This document shows, in pieces, positions 1 through 8,555 of a DNA stretch of 60,131 nt. The position numbers and the translations under genes were made by a program. Origin of the DNA: JAVBLT01 sp031553315 (GTDB lineage: Bacteria > Verrucomicrobiota > Kiritimatiellia > RFP12 > DVOR01). The stretch is from the NCBI GenBank assembly GCA_031553315.1, contig JAVBLT010000034.1, positions 1-60,131 on the forward strand. The letters run 5' to 3'. The stretch's first letter is position 1, and every line of letters begins with the position of its first letter. Below the pieces are notes generated by a model that worked only from the letters and a program-made list of their open reading frames with translations, was not told where the DNA came from and did not search any database.

Positions 1-36
1 GGTGCTTTTTGTTTTTGAACTTCACCCTTTCAGATC

Positions 37-55
37 GCCGTAGCGTTGCTACGGC
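37..55. repeat. perfect intergenic hairpin
   Basis: An 8-base perfect inverted repeat (GCCGTAGC / GCTACGGC) is separated by the triplet GTT. It sits downstream of the YcfL-like gene with no T-run immediately after it on either strand, so it is not a classical intrinsic terminator. It could be an mRNA 3'-end stabiliser or a copy of a dispersed intergenic repeat. Nothing else is recognisable in 1-124. Confidence 0.45.
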
Positions 56-124
56 TCACTTCAAGCGTTTGTCAAAACCAAAATTCACCTTCGCAAAATC
101 CAGAAATCTCATTCGAAACATGCT

Positions 125-580
125 CTAATAATCCGAAAAAACGACCTGATAACCGAGCGCCCCCTTTACGGGGCTGTCGAATTTAAGGTGCGTGGTTTCG
201 CCGCGCTGAAGGGAAAAAGCGCGGCGGTTACTCTGCCAGATCGGGGCGGAATCAGTCCCTTTCGCGGCATAAAAAGAAGCTTGCGCGCCGAGGCGAACCG
301 TGGGTGCGTCCGTATCCCAGAAATGCTGCCCGCCACGATTGCGAACGCCCACGGAAAGATGCGCGAAACCGTTCTCGTCGACATCGACCTTCTCGTAGAC
401 AATCTCAATGTAGTCCTGAACCGATTTTGTTCCGAACGCACTGAATGAATCGGGTCGCACAAAGACCAGCGAGCCCTCTTTGGCTGTGTCGGCACGTTCA
501 ACCGTGCCCACGGTTCGGCACCCGGCGAATACGACCAGAACAATGCATGCGGCTGTGTTGAGAATTCGTTTGGTTTTCAT
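125..580 (-). CDS. YcfL-like (DUF1425) outer-membrane lipoprotein
   Basis: A 151-residue lipoprotein. The signal peptide is hydrophobic and ends in a lipobox (VFAGC, Cys21). The rest is a small beta-rich domain with a VRNRGGQHFW segment and a stretch on function-linked response ('RAFSLQRGETTHLKF'), as in the YcfL/DUF1425 family. In enterobacteria ycfL lies beside lpoB, and here too it directly follows an LpoB-like gene with a 25-base gap, so the two are probably co-transcribed. Start: ATG with AGGAG about 8 bases upstream. The molecular role of the family is not well established. A link to LpoB-type activation of peptidoglycan synthases is inferred from gene order only. Confidence 0.72.
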   Translation of the reverse strand: MKTKRILNTAACIVLVVFAGCRTVGTVERADTAKEGSLVFVRPDSFSAFGTKSVQDYIEIVYEKVDVDENGFAHLSVGVRNRGGQHFWDTDAPTVRLGAQASFYAAKGTDSAPIWQSNRRAFSLQRGETTHLKFDSPVKGALGYQVVFSDY

Positions 581-605
581 GTTTGAGGCTCCTTTTGCGC
601 GTTAG

Positions 606-1760
606 TTAGTAGACCACCCCGAGCTGACTGTTTTTCTTGATTTCAAAAATATCCTCCCAGAGGAATTCATTGGTTTCCGGATCAAGCAGCTGCATATTCA
701 CCATGATATAGCTGACCTCGCGACCGCCCACCCGCTTGGAAACGCTGCTCACCTCGCCGCTCAAAATATACGCGGCCTTTGCATAACCCATTTTCGCCTG
801 ACGCTCCACATCGAACATTTTTTCGTAGACGGAGGTGCGCGAAGAAGCTTCGACCAGCATCACATTGAGTTTTTTCGTTACGCCGGGCACCTCGCGCAAC
901 GCCGCGCTTTTCTGGATTTCATCGAGCAGCGATTTCCGGCGATCCGCGGTCAGCACGCTGGTTGTACCGATTAAATTGCTTTGGGTATGGATTTCCACTT
1001 CTTTGGAGGTGTAAACATCGAGCCCTTTTCCCTCGCGCATGCGATCTTCAAGCAAGGCAATATAATCGACAAGGTTAACGATGCCTTCCTGTTTGATGCT
1101 GTCGGCAATGAACTGCCCCGTGAGGTAATAATCCGCGCCGGTCAATTCACCCGGCATCGTGAACCTGATTTTTCCATTTCCGCGCTCGGCGATCTTTGCC
1201 CGCAACGCAGCCACAAAACTATCGGCATTCATGTTCACAAGGTTGGCGTTCAGTGCCGGCGTCACCGCCAGCACCTGCGGCTTCGCGGCATCTCGAAGCA
1301 GAGGCAGGTCGGCGATGCTCGCCGCGACGGCGTCGATCACCTGTTCGCGCTGTTCCTCGGTTTTTTCTTTCAAAACCGCGCCGCGTTGCCCCTGAGCCTC
1401 CTTGCCCTGCGCGAAGAAGCGCACTTTTCCGCCGCCATACTGCCCAAGCTCCGATCGCAGCCGCGTCATAAACACATTCATATCCATCGGGTAGGAGGAA
1501 TTGTTTCGCATTGGCGCGATTGCGATTCGCATCGCCTCATCCGCATGGGCGATTTCGGGCAAGGCAAGGATTTTCGGCGCCATTTGCGAGGCGACCGTCC
1601 GGATTTCATACGAACCGATCCCGGAGCTTTCATCGCGGATGGAATCATTCGAGACAATCTCCGTTCGGCTCACGGATTGCGACGGCGTGGCGCAGCCGCA
1701 CACCCAAACAAAGGCCGTTCCCAGAAGGGCAAGGTTGGCCCTCAGCAGTTTTTTCTTCAT
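606..1760 (-). CDS. LpoB-like lipoprotein (penicillin-binding-protein activator family)
   Basis: A 384-residue lipoprotein. I chose the ATG at 1760 because it follows AGGAG and gives a proper signal peptide (MKKKLLRAN..., Cys23 in VCGC); the in-frame ATG 27 bases upstream has neither. The C-terminal third (AYILSGEVSSV ... SYIMVNMQLLDPETNEFLWED) matches the LpoB core, which ends in a 'ltD..tg.ivW' strand. Upstream there are two related blocks, 'IAIAPMRNNS...' and 'LAVTPALNAN...', each followed by a GNGKIRF-like strand, suggesting a tandem partial duplication. Enterobacterial LpoB (about 213 residues) activates PBP1b from the outer membrane. Whether this longer homologue does so is unknown. It heads a two-gene unit with the YcfL-like gene. 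Confidence 0.72.
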   Translation of the reverse strand: MKKKLLRANLALLGTAFVWVCGCATPSQSVSRTEIVSNDSIRDESSGIGSYEIRTVASQMAPKILALPEIAHADEAMRIAIAPMRNNSSYPMDMNVFMTRLRSELGQYGGGKVRFFAQGKEAQGQRGAVLKEKTEEQREQVIDAVAASIADLPLLRDAAKPQVLAVTPALNANLVNMNADSFVAALRAKIAERGNGKIRFTMPGELTGADYYLTGQFIADSIKQEGIVNLVDYIALLEDRMREGKGLDVYTSKEVEIHTQSNLIGTTSVLTADRRKSLLDEIQKSAALREVPGVTKKLNVMLVEASSRTSVYEKMFDVERQAKMGYAKAAYILSGEVSSVSKRVGGREVSYIMVNMQLLDPETNEFLWEDIFEIKKNSQLGVVY

Positions 1761-1894
1761 ACTCCGCTCCTGATTTTCGAGAAGCAAATAAAAAATCCGC
1801 CCCTCACTCCGGTTTCCGTAGAATGGTTCCCCTCACAGGTGATTGCCGTTGAGGAAAATTCCAAAACCACGATTATCATCTAAAAAACAAGGGT

Positions 1895-1923
1895 AATGTA
1901 ACACGCCGGCAAAAAACGAGCAA
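1895..1923 (-). promoter_or_regulatory. putative sigma-70-type promoter of the LpoB-like gene
   Basis: On the minus strand TTGCTC, a 17-base spacer and TACATT precede the gene by about 135 bases. The box is strikingly similar (24 of 30 positions, counted by eye) to the one at 7869-7897 in front of the giant repeat protein, including a shared T6 tract right after the -35 element, which raises confidence in both. Confidence 0.5.
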
Positions 1924-1956
1924 GAAACATTTCGTTGGTTTTGATAAGCCCATGTT

Positions 1957-2000
1957 AAAAGCAACGCGGCGCCCAGAGCCCTCCAGGCACCGCGTTTTTT
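1957..2000. terminator. bidirectional intrinsic terminator
   Basis: An 11-bp stem (AACGCGGCGCC at 1963-1973 with GGCACCGCGTT at 1986-1996, one wobble pair) encloses a 12-base loop. A T-run follows on the plus strand (1995-2000) and a shorter one on the minus strand (complement of AAAA at 1957-1960). It lies 6 bases after the stop codon of the giant repeat gene and would end its transcript before the LpoB-like promoter. Confidence 0.8.
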
Positions 2001-2005
2001 CCCGT

Positions 2006-5000
2006 TTAATCAATGAACACGGGATATGACCGCTTGATGGAATAAAAAACCGGCTTGGCATCATCCGACGCCCAGGTTTCGGAGATGAGGTAGAATCCCG
2101 CTCCGGTGAAATTGGCTCCCATTTTCGGGGGAATATTGGGGTCGTCGTCCCAGTCGCACCCGCTCATGCACTCCAGACCGGATTGTATCAGAATCCCCTG
2201 ATAGGAGAACGATGTGCTTTTGAGCTTGATACTGTCATTCACCTCATTCCAGATTTCCTCGTAGAGGGTGAACTTGCCGGTGAAGAGGCCGGTGCTTTTG
2301 TTGACCGAAATGGAAACCTGATTGCGGTTCTCGTCATCGTAGACATATTCCCATGCCTCCTTGTCCCACTTCGGCGCCTTGCCCGCTTTAATCACTTTGA
2401 CGCCCCCCTTGCCGTCGCTCGCCAACCCGACCTCGAGCTCATCGGCCGAGAAGGTCTTCCAGTCAGCCGCGAGGCTGATATTCTTATTATAGAGGCAACC
2501 GTCGCCTCCAAGGGATATGATGAAGCGATCTTCGGTGGCGGGTGTTTTGCCTGCCGGTGTTTTACCCGGATAAGACCAATCTCCGTAGAACGAGGCCATG
2601 CCATTGGTGCTCACGTTCATATTGCCTGCCAAAAATCCCTTTGCACTGTAAAGGGCGGCAACACATGGAATCACACCGTCGTCGTCTTCATTCATTATCA
2701 ACGGTGAACTGCCGCTGACGGAGGTGCCGTCGGCGAGCTTTCCGGAATATTTGACAGCGCCCTTCGCATCGATGGTTGCCGTGAGGTAACCGTAACCTCC
2801 GGGGATATTGCCGGCCTCGCCCACGCTTCCTTCTATCTCCGACCCGCTGAGCGCCATAGTATAATATCCTGTGTAACCGCCAAGCGCGGCGCGGGCGGCA
2901 GAGTAGGATTCATCCTTCGTGTTGATGAACGGATTGCGTTGTCCCCAAAAACTATAACGACCATTGATTTCGCCGCCAATTTGATAGATGCTGTTCCAGG
3001 GTTCGCTGATATCCAGCGAGAACTCAAGCGTTTCGCCCTTTGCGGTCTTCATCGAAGCCGTGAAAGAATCCTCCCATCTATCCGACCATGAAGGCGCGGT
3101 GAACGACCATGTGCCTGCGATCGAAACCACCTTGGCTGTGATTTTCCCGGTTGCCGCGATTGTGGCGGTAAACGTTCCGCACATACTGTAATCCTCGTTG
3201 ATGACAGGGCCGTTGAAGGTGCCTTGCGCGTTCCAGGGGAGCGCTTCGATGGTGATTGGATCCAAATTGATTGATGCCACCTTCTTGCTGTTGGCCACAC
3301 TGGTTACCTTGATGGTCACCTTGTCGAAGACGCCGGCTTTGGTCGGCACGCCGGAAATAAGGCCGGTACCCGCATCGATTTTCAAACCGGCGGGCAGGCC
3401 GGAGGCGGTGAACCTCACGGGTTTGGCGGCGTCGTTGATCTCCACCTGCGTCTCAAAGCGCACGCCGACCATCTGGTTATCTCCGGGGATAACATCATAA
3501 ATCTCAGGATCCTCGCAGTCGGCCTTCAGGCGGAAGCGCGCCACATAAACCGTGTCCGCATCGGGGGCGACCTTGATGGAGGCGGTGGTTTCGCCGTTGC
3601 TCCAATCCACAAAAAGGGCATCCTTGCCCGGTTTGGCGGTGAGCGTCACGGCTTTGCCGTTGACGACCTGACCGTTGGCGGGCGCCATCGTGACCGCACC
3701 GGGGCCGTCGGCAATCACATACACGGTGGGCACAGCGCCCGCCGCGACCCACTTCGCGTAGAAGGCGGTGGTTTCCGTGACGGGGACTGAGGAGGTGATC
3801 GGCAACCCGGTTCCGGCACTGTTGGCGAACCAGCCAAGGAAGGTATAACCATCGCGAGTCGGCGGCTCGGGGAATACATACCGGCCGCCATACATCTGAA
3901 ATTCATACTCCATCTCCGGCTCGCCGCCATTACCATCAAAGCTCACAAAAATTTCGCTTTCAATCCATTTCGCATACAGCGTGTGGCTCGAATCCTGCCT
4001 TACAACCGTGTAAGCGGTTACGCGTGAGCCCTCGCCATCGGGTTCTGTATACCACCCGAGAAAGGCGTAATCATCGAGTGTCGGCACAGGAAGTTTGCCA
4101 TAGGCATCATTTTCAGACACCTCCATCTCATCAGTTTCAACAAAGCCGCCCTGCGCATCGAACGAAATGGAATAGGTGTTTCGATACACCACCCACTGCG
4201 CGAAAAGCGTCTGGTTCGCGGTGATAGAGACCACCGAATCTGCGGTGATCTTCACGCCGCCGGTCTTGGCGGTGAACCACCCGGTGAAGGCGAATCCCGG
4301 TCTCACCGGCGCGGCGGGGAGGGTGTAGGTTTCGCCATAGGTCACGGCAACGGTCTGTTTCGCCGGCGAGCCGAGCGCGGCATCGCAGGCGACGGTGTAT
4401 GTATTGGCCAGCCAGTTGGCATACAGCGTATGATTTTCAGCCGTAGCGACAGTGGTGGTTGAAAGAACTTTTACGCCATCGCCATTGGGCTCCGTGTACC
4501 AGCCGTCGAACGTATGCCCGGTGCGCGCGGGTTTCGGCAACGCGGCGCCATAAACAGTATCAAACGTGACACTCTTGCCTGCAGGATTGGTCGCGCCCTG
4601 ACCGTCGAAGCTGACGGTGTATTTCGATGCCGCCCACCGGGCATACAGAGTGTGGTCGGCTTTTGCCGTAACGGTTGTGGCGGCGCTCACCTGCGTGCCG
4701 GCTGCCTTGGCGGTAAACCAGCCGGTAAAGGTATAGCCCGTGCGGATCGGAGTCAGCTCAGGCAAAACATATTTGGTATTCTGGATCTCACCCAGCGTTG
4801 TAATTGCCGGAAAACCGCCATTGCCGTCGAAAGTGGCGGTATACGTGCTGGGGAGAGCCGTCCACCGCGCATACAGCGTGTGATCGGCAGAGAGAGAGAC
4901 CGTTGTGGCGCTCATCACTTGCGTGCCGCCTGACGGTTTTGTCCACCAGCCGTTGAATGTATAGCCATTTCGGACAGGCGTTGTGAGCGTGCCGTAAGGC

Positions 5001-7603
5001 CTGCCGATATTGAGAAGATAGGAATCAGTCCCTGTTTCTCCTTCCGCATGAAGCGAAACCAATACCTGATTGGCCGCCCGAGAGACAACCGGCGCCCCGG
5101 CGAGAGTCGCATTGCCTTTGGCAAACGATGTACCCTCATCCAGATCGCCCGACCACCCCTCCTCAACCAATACCGACACGTTTGACGCATCGTTAAACAT
5201 ACCTTCCGTGTAGTACCATGTGTTCTCGGGCAAATCGCCGTTGTTCATCATTTCCAACACTTCAGCGTAAGTGGGATCTTCCGGTTCCGCCGCCGCAAAA
5301 AGGCGAATACCGCGGCGCAGGTTCGCCCACTTAACAATTTTCACAATATGCGGCTTGTAAGGCGTGGAATAATAAGAACGCCGCGCATTGGCCCACGCCA
5401 CAACGTTCCGGGCGGTCAGGCGCACCGAGGCGGGTTGGCTGAAAGTAATGATATTGCGGGTTTGCGCGAATGCGCTCGAACCAATGTACACCGTACCGCT
5501 GGGCAGGTCGATCCTATTCGGCGAGGCGTAGGAAATTCCCGCAAACGACGAAGGCCCCACATACCTCAGCGTGGGCGGAAGGCTTATTGTACCAAAGCGC
5601 TGTCCCGGGCGTTTGGCAAAAACACCATTGCTCGGCGTGCGATACTTCGCGTTGCCATTGATCGCCGTGATGGTTTTGCTTGTACCCATGATGGGATTGC
5701 TGAGCGGCAGATCAACCACATCGTCGACGGGGGAGGTGATGACCTCATCGATATCCAGCCCGCCGTCCGCTGCATGGGCCATCTGTAGAACCCAGCCATA
5801 CGCCGGGTTTTCCATCTGCATCGTTTGAGTGTTTAAATTCCAAGAAGCACTTTTCCAGCTCACCTGATCCAACCAAACGCCATTATGCTGACAACTGCTC
5901 GTGAATGTAACGGCTTGTTCGCCCGCTCCCGTGACTGCAAATTTATACGATTTCCATTCGGTGGAGAGATTGGAATTTTCAAAACTGTTATTATCATTTT
6001 GAATAGAGAGACTATTGCCGTTTTCGTAGGATTTTGCGAAAAACGTCAAAACGCCCGGCCCGGAAACCGTTGTTGTAAGGCCACCCCGCAACAACACGGA
6101 ATCGACCGTATCATACGAGCGTGTTTTTGTTTTCAAGCCATACGCGCCATCACCATCCCATTCAAGATTCGAAGCATCCAATGCCTCGGCAAGAGGCACG
6201 CTGACGCAGGGCTCCCAAACCACATTGTCGATATAGACGCCTCCACTATCGGCAGATGTGTGCCAATGCAACCCATACGACCCCGTGTTAGGAATAAAAA
6301 CAACCGCTTGCTCCCATGTTCCACTCCAATCAGAATTAAAATTATCAAAAAGATAATCTTCATCATACCCGGAGGGGGCACCCGAAAGAACGAGTTCTTT
6401 TCCTTTTGTCATATGCCAAAACGACAAGATTCCCGGGCCGGTAACCGTTGTATGCAAATCACCGTGGCTGTTGCCCGTAAAAGCGGCAGCTTTGCCATCG
6501 CAGCTGAACAGGGTTTGTCCCCTCCAGCCCTCGCCGGTGCCATTATCATCGGTACTCCAGGCCAAACCGGTGGTGTTCAGTGCATCGGCGAGAGAAATGA
6601 ATGCATCCCAATGCGCATAGAGAGTCTGGTTTCCGGAAAGCGTCACAATCGTATCGCTATCGATCAATTTGCCTCCGGTTGCAGCTGTCCACCACCCTGC
6701 AAAAGTGAAATTCGTGCGCGTAGGTGTATTTTCGGGTAAAACATAGAGTTCCCCGGCGATTACTTTTGTAGTTTGCGTGCCCGGCGTGCCGTTATTGCCG
6801 TTAAATGTAACGGTAAATGACTTAGGCCCCCAGTTTGCATACAGCGTACGGCCGCCATCCAACGCTGTGGTTGGAACAATCTTTGTGCCGCCTCCATTGG
6901 GAGCGGTGTACCAAGCGTCGAAATCAAACCCGGCTCGGGTCGGCTGGGGAAGCGTCCCGTAGGTGTTTGTGCGACTCCAGATGGTCGTGAAAACTTTGTT
7001 AGCAGGTGAAACCGAACCTCCTTGGGCATTGAATTCAATCCAAAAAAGATACGTAGTTTCGTCTTTTACGATTGTCACCGTTTGCGCGGCAGGTGCCTTT
7101 ATTTCCGGATATCTCGAGCGGAACTCCACGGTACAGGTGCCAGGCTTCAACACCATGTCGTCAAAATCTTCATAATTATACCACGGCCCTGTTCCCACAC
7201 GCCATTCGAGATATTCTTCTGCATGAATTTGATATGGATCTACACAAAGCCAACCGGGTGAAGCAACCATATTTGCCGTCAATGTCACATTCATAGTCGG
7301 CATCACCAATTGACTCTCGTCGCATTTAAAATTGAAATTCGGCCCTAGATTGGCCGTAGCAGGTGAAACACTCCAATTGGCGAAAGATAGATCGTCATCA
7401 CCGTAATCAACATTTACCCAACATTGTTCTCCAGGCTCACAAAAAAGTGATGTACCCACGTCATTCCACCCAATACTGATGTATCCATTTTTTACAGTGA
7501 GTTTATACTCCGTTGCGAAGGAGGAGGTTGCGGCCATCGAGAGGCCGAGCAACAGGGTTGCCCCAACCCGGGCAAGGGGGGCGGAGAGCAGTTTTATGTT
7601 CAT
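2006..7603 (-). CDS. giant secreted InlB-repeat protein
   Basis: An 1865-residue exported protein. A signal peptide (about residues 1-30, ending SSFA) is followed by an N-terminal region of all-beta modules. Next come two InlB B-type (Listeria-Bacteroides) repeats with the 'GYTFxGWxT...G...LYAxW' signature (about 190-335), two jelly-roll-like modules each containing 'TxVxGPGxLxF' (about 335-580), a short BspA-like leucine-rich stretch ('LPPTLRYVGPSSFAG...LPSGTVYIGSSAFA', about 670-720), six further tandem InlB-type repeats (about 850-1290), a 'VDWSNGETTASI' module, a putative-Ig segment with 'PAGLKIDAGTGLISGVPT', and an unusual 500-residue C-terminal domain of repeated beta units. No LPXTG, PEP-CTERM or obvious type IX sorting signal is visible at the end (…RSYPVFID). 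Likely a cell-surface or secreted binding protein; ligand unknown. Start: ATG preceded by AAGGA. Confidence 0.85.
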   Translation of the reverse strand: MNIKLLSAPLARVGATLLLGLSMAATSSFATEYKLTVKNGYISIGWNDVGTSLFCEPGEQCWVNVDYGDDDLSFANWSVSPATANLGPNFNFKCDESQLVMPTMNVTLTANMVASPGWLCVDPYQIHAEEYLEWRVGTGPWYNYEDFDDMVLKPGTCTVEFRSRYPEIKAPAAQTVTIVKDETTYLFWIEFNAQGGSVSPANKVFTTIWSRTNTYGTLPQPTRAGFDFDAWYTAPNGGGTKIVPTTALDGGRTLYANWGPKSFTVTFNGNNGTPGTQTTKVIAGELYVLPENTPTRTNFTFAGWWTAATGGKLIDSDTIVTLSGNQTLYAHWDAFISLADALNTTGLAWSTDDNGTGEGWRGQTLFSCDGKAAAFTGNSHGDLHTTVTGPGILSFWHMTKGKELVLSGAPSGYDEDYLFDNFNSDWSGTWEQAVVFIPNTGSYGLHWHTSADSGGVYIDNVVWEPCVSVPLAEALDASNLEWDGDGAYGLKTKTRSYDTVDSVLLRGGLTTTVSGPGVLTFFAKSYENGNSLSIQNDNNSFENSNLSTEWKSYKFAVTGAGEQAVTFTSSCQHNGVWLDQVSWKSASWNLNTQTMQMENPAYGWVLQMAHAADGGLDIDEVITSPVDDVVDLPLSNPIMGTSKTITAINGNAKYRTPSNGVFAKRPGQRFGTISLPPTLRYVGPSSFAGISYASPNRIDLPSGTVYIGSSAFAQTRNIITFSQPASVRLTARNVVAWANARRSYYSTPYKPHIVKIVKWANLRRGIRLFAAAEPEDPTYAEVLEMMNNGDLPENTWYYTEGMFNDASNVSVLVEEGWSGDLDEGTSFAKGNATLAGAPVVSRAANQVLVSLHAEGETGTDSYLLNIGRPYGTLTTPVRNGYTFNGWWTKPSGGTQVMSATTVSLSADHTLYARWTALPSTYTATFDGNGGFPAITTLGEIQNTKYVLPELTPIRTGYTFTGWFTAKAAGTQVSAATTVTAKADHTLYARWAASKYTVSFDGQGATNPAGKSVTFDTVYGAALPKPARTGHTFDGWYTEPNGDGVKVLSTTTVATAENHTLYANWLANTYTVACDAALGSPAKQTVAVTYGETYTLPAAPVRPGFAFTGWFTAKTGGVKITADSVVSITANQTLFAQWVVYRNTYSISFDAQGGFVETDEMEVSENDAYGKLPVPTLDDYAFLGWYTEPDGEGSRVTAYTVVRQDSSHTLYAKWIESEIFVSFDGNGGEPEMEYEFQMYGGRYVFPEPPTRDGYTFLGWFANSAGTGLPITSSVPVTETTAFYAKWVAAGAVPTVYVIADGPGAVTMAPANGQVVNGKAVTLTAKPGKDALFVDWSNGETTASIKVAPDADTVYVARFRLKADCEDPEIYDVIPGDNQMVGVRFETQVEINDAAKPVRFTASGLPAGLKIDAGTGLISGVPTKAGVFDKVTIKVTSVANSKKVASINLDPITIEALPWNAQGTFNGPVINEDYSMCGTFTATIAATGKITAKVVSIAGTWSFTAPSWSDRWEDSFTASMKTAKGETLEFSLDISEPWNSIYQIGGEINGRYSFWGQRNPFINTKDESYSAARAALGGYTGYYTMALSGSEIEGSVGEAGNIPGGYGYLTATIDAKGAVKYSGKLADGTSVSGSSPLIMNEDDDGVIPCVAALYSAKGFLAGNMNVSTNGMASFYGDWSYPGKTPAGKTPATEDRFIISLGGDGCLYNKNISLAADWKTFSADELEVGLASDGKGGVKVIKAGKAPKWDKEAWEYVYDDENRNQVSISVNKSTGLFTGKFTLYEEIWNEVNDSIKLKSTSFSYQGILIQSGLECMSGCDWDDDPNIPPKMGANFTGAGFYLISETWASDDAKPVFYSIKRSYPVFID

Positions 7604-7624
7604 GTTGTTTTCCTTTTAAGAGAC

Positions 7625-7665
7625 AAAAAGCGTGCCTCTCGTTTCCTGTTTCCACAAGAGGGCAC
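7625..7665 (-). terminator. terminator-like leader hairpin (possible attenuator)
   Basis: On the minus strand GTGCC(C)TCT pairs with AGAGGCAC (8 bp, one bulged C). The loop is about 17 bases, and G-C-T5 (complement of 7625-7629) follows immediately. The structure ends about 20 bases before the start codon of the giant repeat protein, after the predicted promoter, so it would lie inside the leader. It could act as an attenuator or merely as a stabilising hairpin. Confidence 0.4.
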
Positions 7666-7868
7666 AACCAAGAGCCTTGACGAGAAAACACGATGAGAGG
7701 CGCGCCAAATAAGAGCGACGCCTCCGCATACATGTCGTTCTCGTCGAAATTTGGTTGTTTTTCTTGTGAACGCTGTAATGCGGTAAACGCAAATCAAAAT
7801 GTCTGATCGTTTGCGGGGCTGAAGGAGGATTGCACGGGCAATCACTTCATCAATCGGGCAACGGTGAC

Positions 7869-7897
7869 AATCTATCACAACGGGAAAAAATGAGCAA
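7869..7897 (-). promoter_or_regulatory. putative promoter of the giant repeat protein
   Basis: On the minus strand TTGCTC, 17 bases, TAGATT. It matches the promoter at 1895-1923 in 24 of 30 positions, covering both hexamers, the T6 tract after the -35 box and a CCG in the spacer. The predicted start near 7862 leaves a leader of about 255 bases. Confidence 0.5.
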
Positions 7898-7965
7898 GGG
7901 AAATTTCTGCAAATTGAATAAAAAATGGGATTCAACACTAAATTCGATGTAATTGCGCTTTTTGC

Positions 7966-8511
7966 TCAACGGGCCTCGCACCAGGTCAGGTGGTCGTTGA
8001 CCAGGCCGGCGGCCTGCATGAAGGCGTAGCAGATGGTGCTGCCGACGAATTTGAAGCCGCGCTTTTTCAGCTCTTTGCTCATGCGGTCGGAGATTTCGGT
8101 TTTGGCGGGAACGTCGGAAGGGGCGGCGAAGCGGTTGAGGATGGGGCGGTGATCCACGAAGGACCAGATGAAGCGGTCGAAGGAGCCGAATTCGGCCTGT
8201 ACCTTTAAAAAGGCGGCGGCGTTGGCCGCGAGGGCGCGGAGCTTGAGGCGGTTGCGGATGATGCCGGGGTTGCGGAGGAGGGCGGCGAGCTTGGCTTCGC
8301 CGTAAGCGGAGATGATCGCCGGGTCGAAGCCGTCGAAGGCGTGGCGCATGTTTTCGCGTTTGGCGAGGATGGTGCTCCAGCTGAGGCCGGCCTGCATGCC
8401 TTCGAGAATGAGGAGCTCGAAGAGGCGGGAATCGTCGTGAAGGGGCACGCCCCATTCGCAATCGTGGTAGAGGGCGTCGAGCTCGGTTTTGGCCCAGGGG
8501 CAGCGTTTCAT
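7966..8511 (-). CDS. tag: DNA-3-methyladenine glycosylase I
   Basis: A 181-residue protein of normal Tag length (E. coli 187). It begins MKRCPWAKTE, giving the N-terminal zinc-ligand Cys4, has HDCEWGVPLHDD with the conserved His17, and ends NDHLTWC with the last His and Cys zinc ligands. The conserved block 'FELLILEGMQAGLSWSTIL' contains the substrate-pocket residues. The enzyme excises 3-methyladenine from alkylated DNA in the cytoplasm. Start: ATG after AAGGAG. It lies 44 bases downstream of the SGNH gene, so it is probably transcribed from the promoter at 9354-9382. No terminator is evident after it. Confidence 0.94.
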   Translation of the reverse strand: MKRCPWAKTELDALYHDCEWGVPLHDDSRLFELLILEGMQAGLSWSTILAKRENMRHAFDGFDPAIISAYGEAKLAALLRNPGIIRNRLKLRALAANAAAFLKVQAEFGSFDRFIWSFVDHRPILNRFAAPSDVPAKTEISDRMSKELKKRGFKFVGSTICYAFMQAAGLVNDHLTWCEAR

Positions 8512-8555
8512 AAAAAGATCTCCTTGGGAAAGCGCTGGTTCATGATGCTGTTTTT

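Larger units (their letters stand above)
7604..7965 (-). promoter_or_regulatory. 362-base gene-free region: promoter and long leader of the repeat protein
   Basis: I see no convincing gene here; a 112-codon open frame at 7600-7938 has no ribosome binding site and no recognisable product. On the minus strand the region holds a promoter (7869-7897), roughly 255 bases of untranslated leader, and a terminator-like hairpin just before the ribosome binding site (7625-7665). No known riboswitch class could be recognised by eye. Confidence 0.55.

Noticed and set aside
3700..5100. The tandem InlB repeats read as a DNA tandem repeat array
   Set aside because: The repeats are clear at protein level but diverged in DNA, so they are listed as protein modules, not as a nucleotide repeat.
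7600..7938. A 112-codon minus-strand frame upstream of the giant repeat gene
   Set aside because: No ribosome binding site, it spans the predicted promoter and leader hairpin, and its product resembles nothing.
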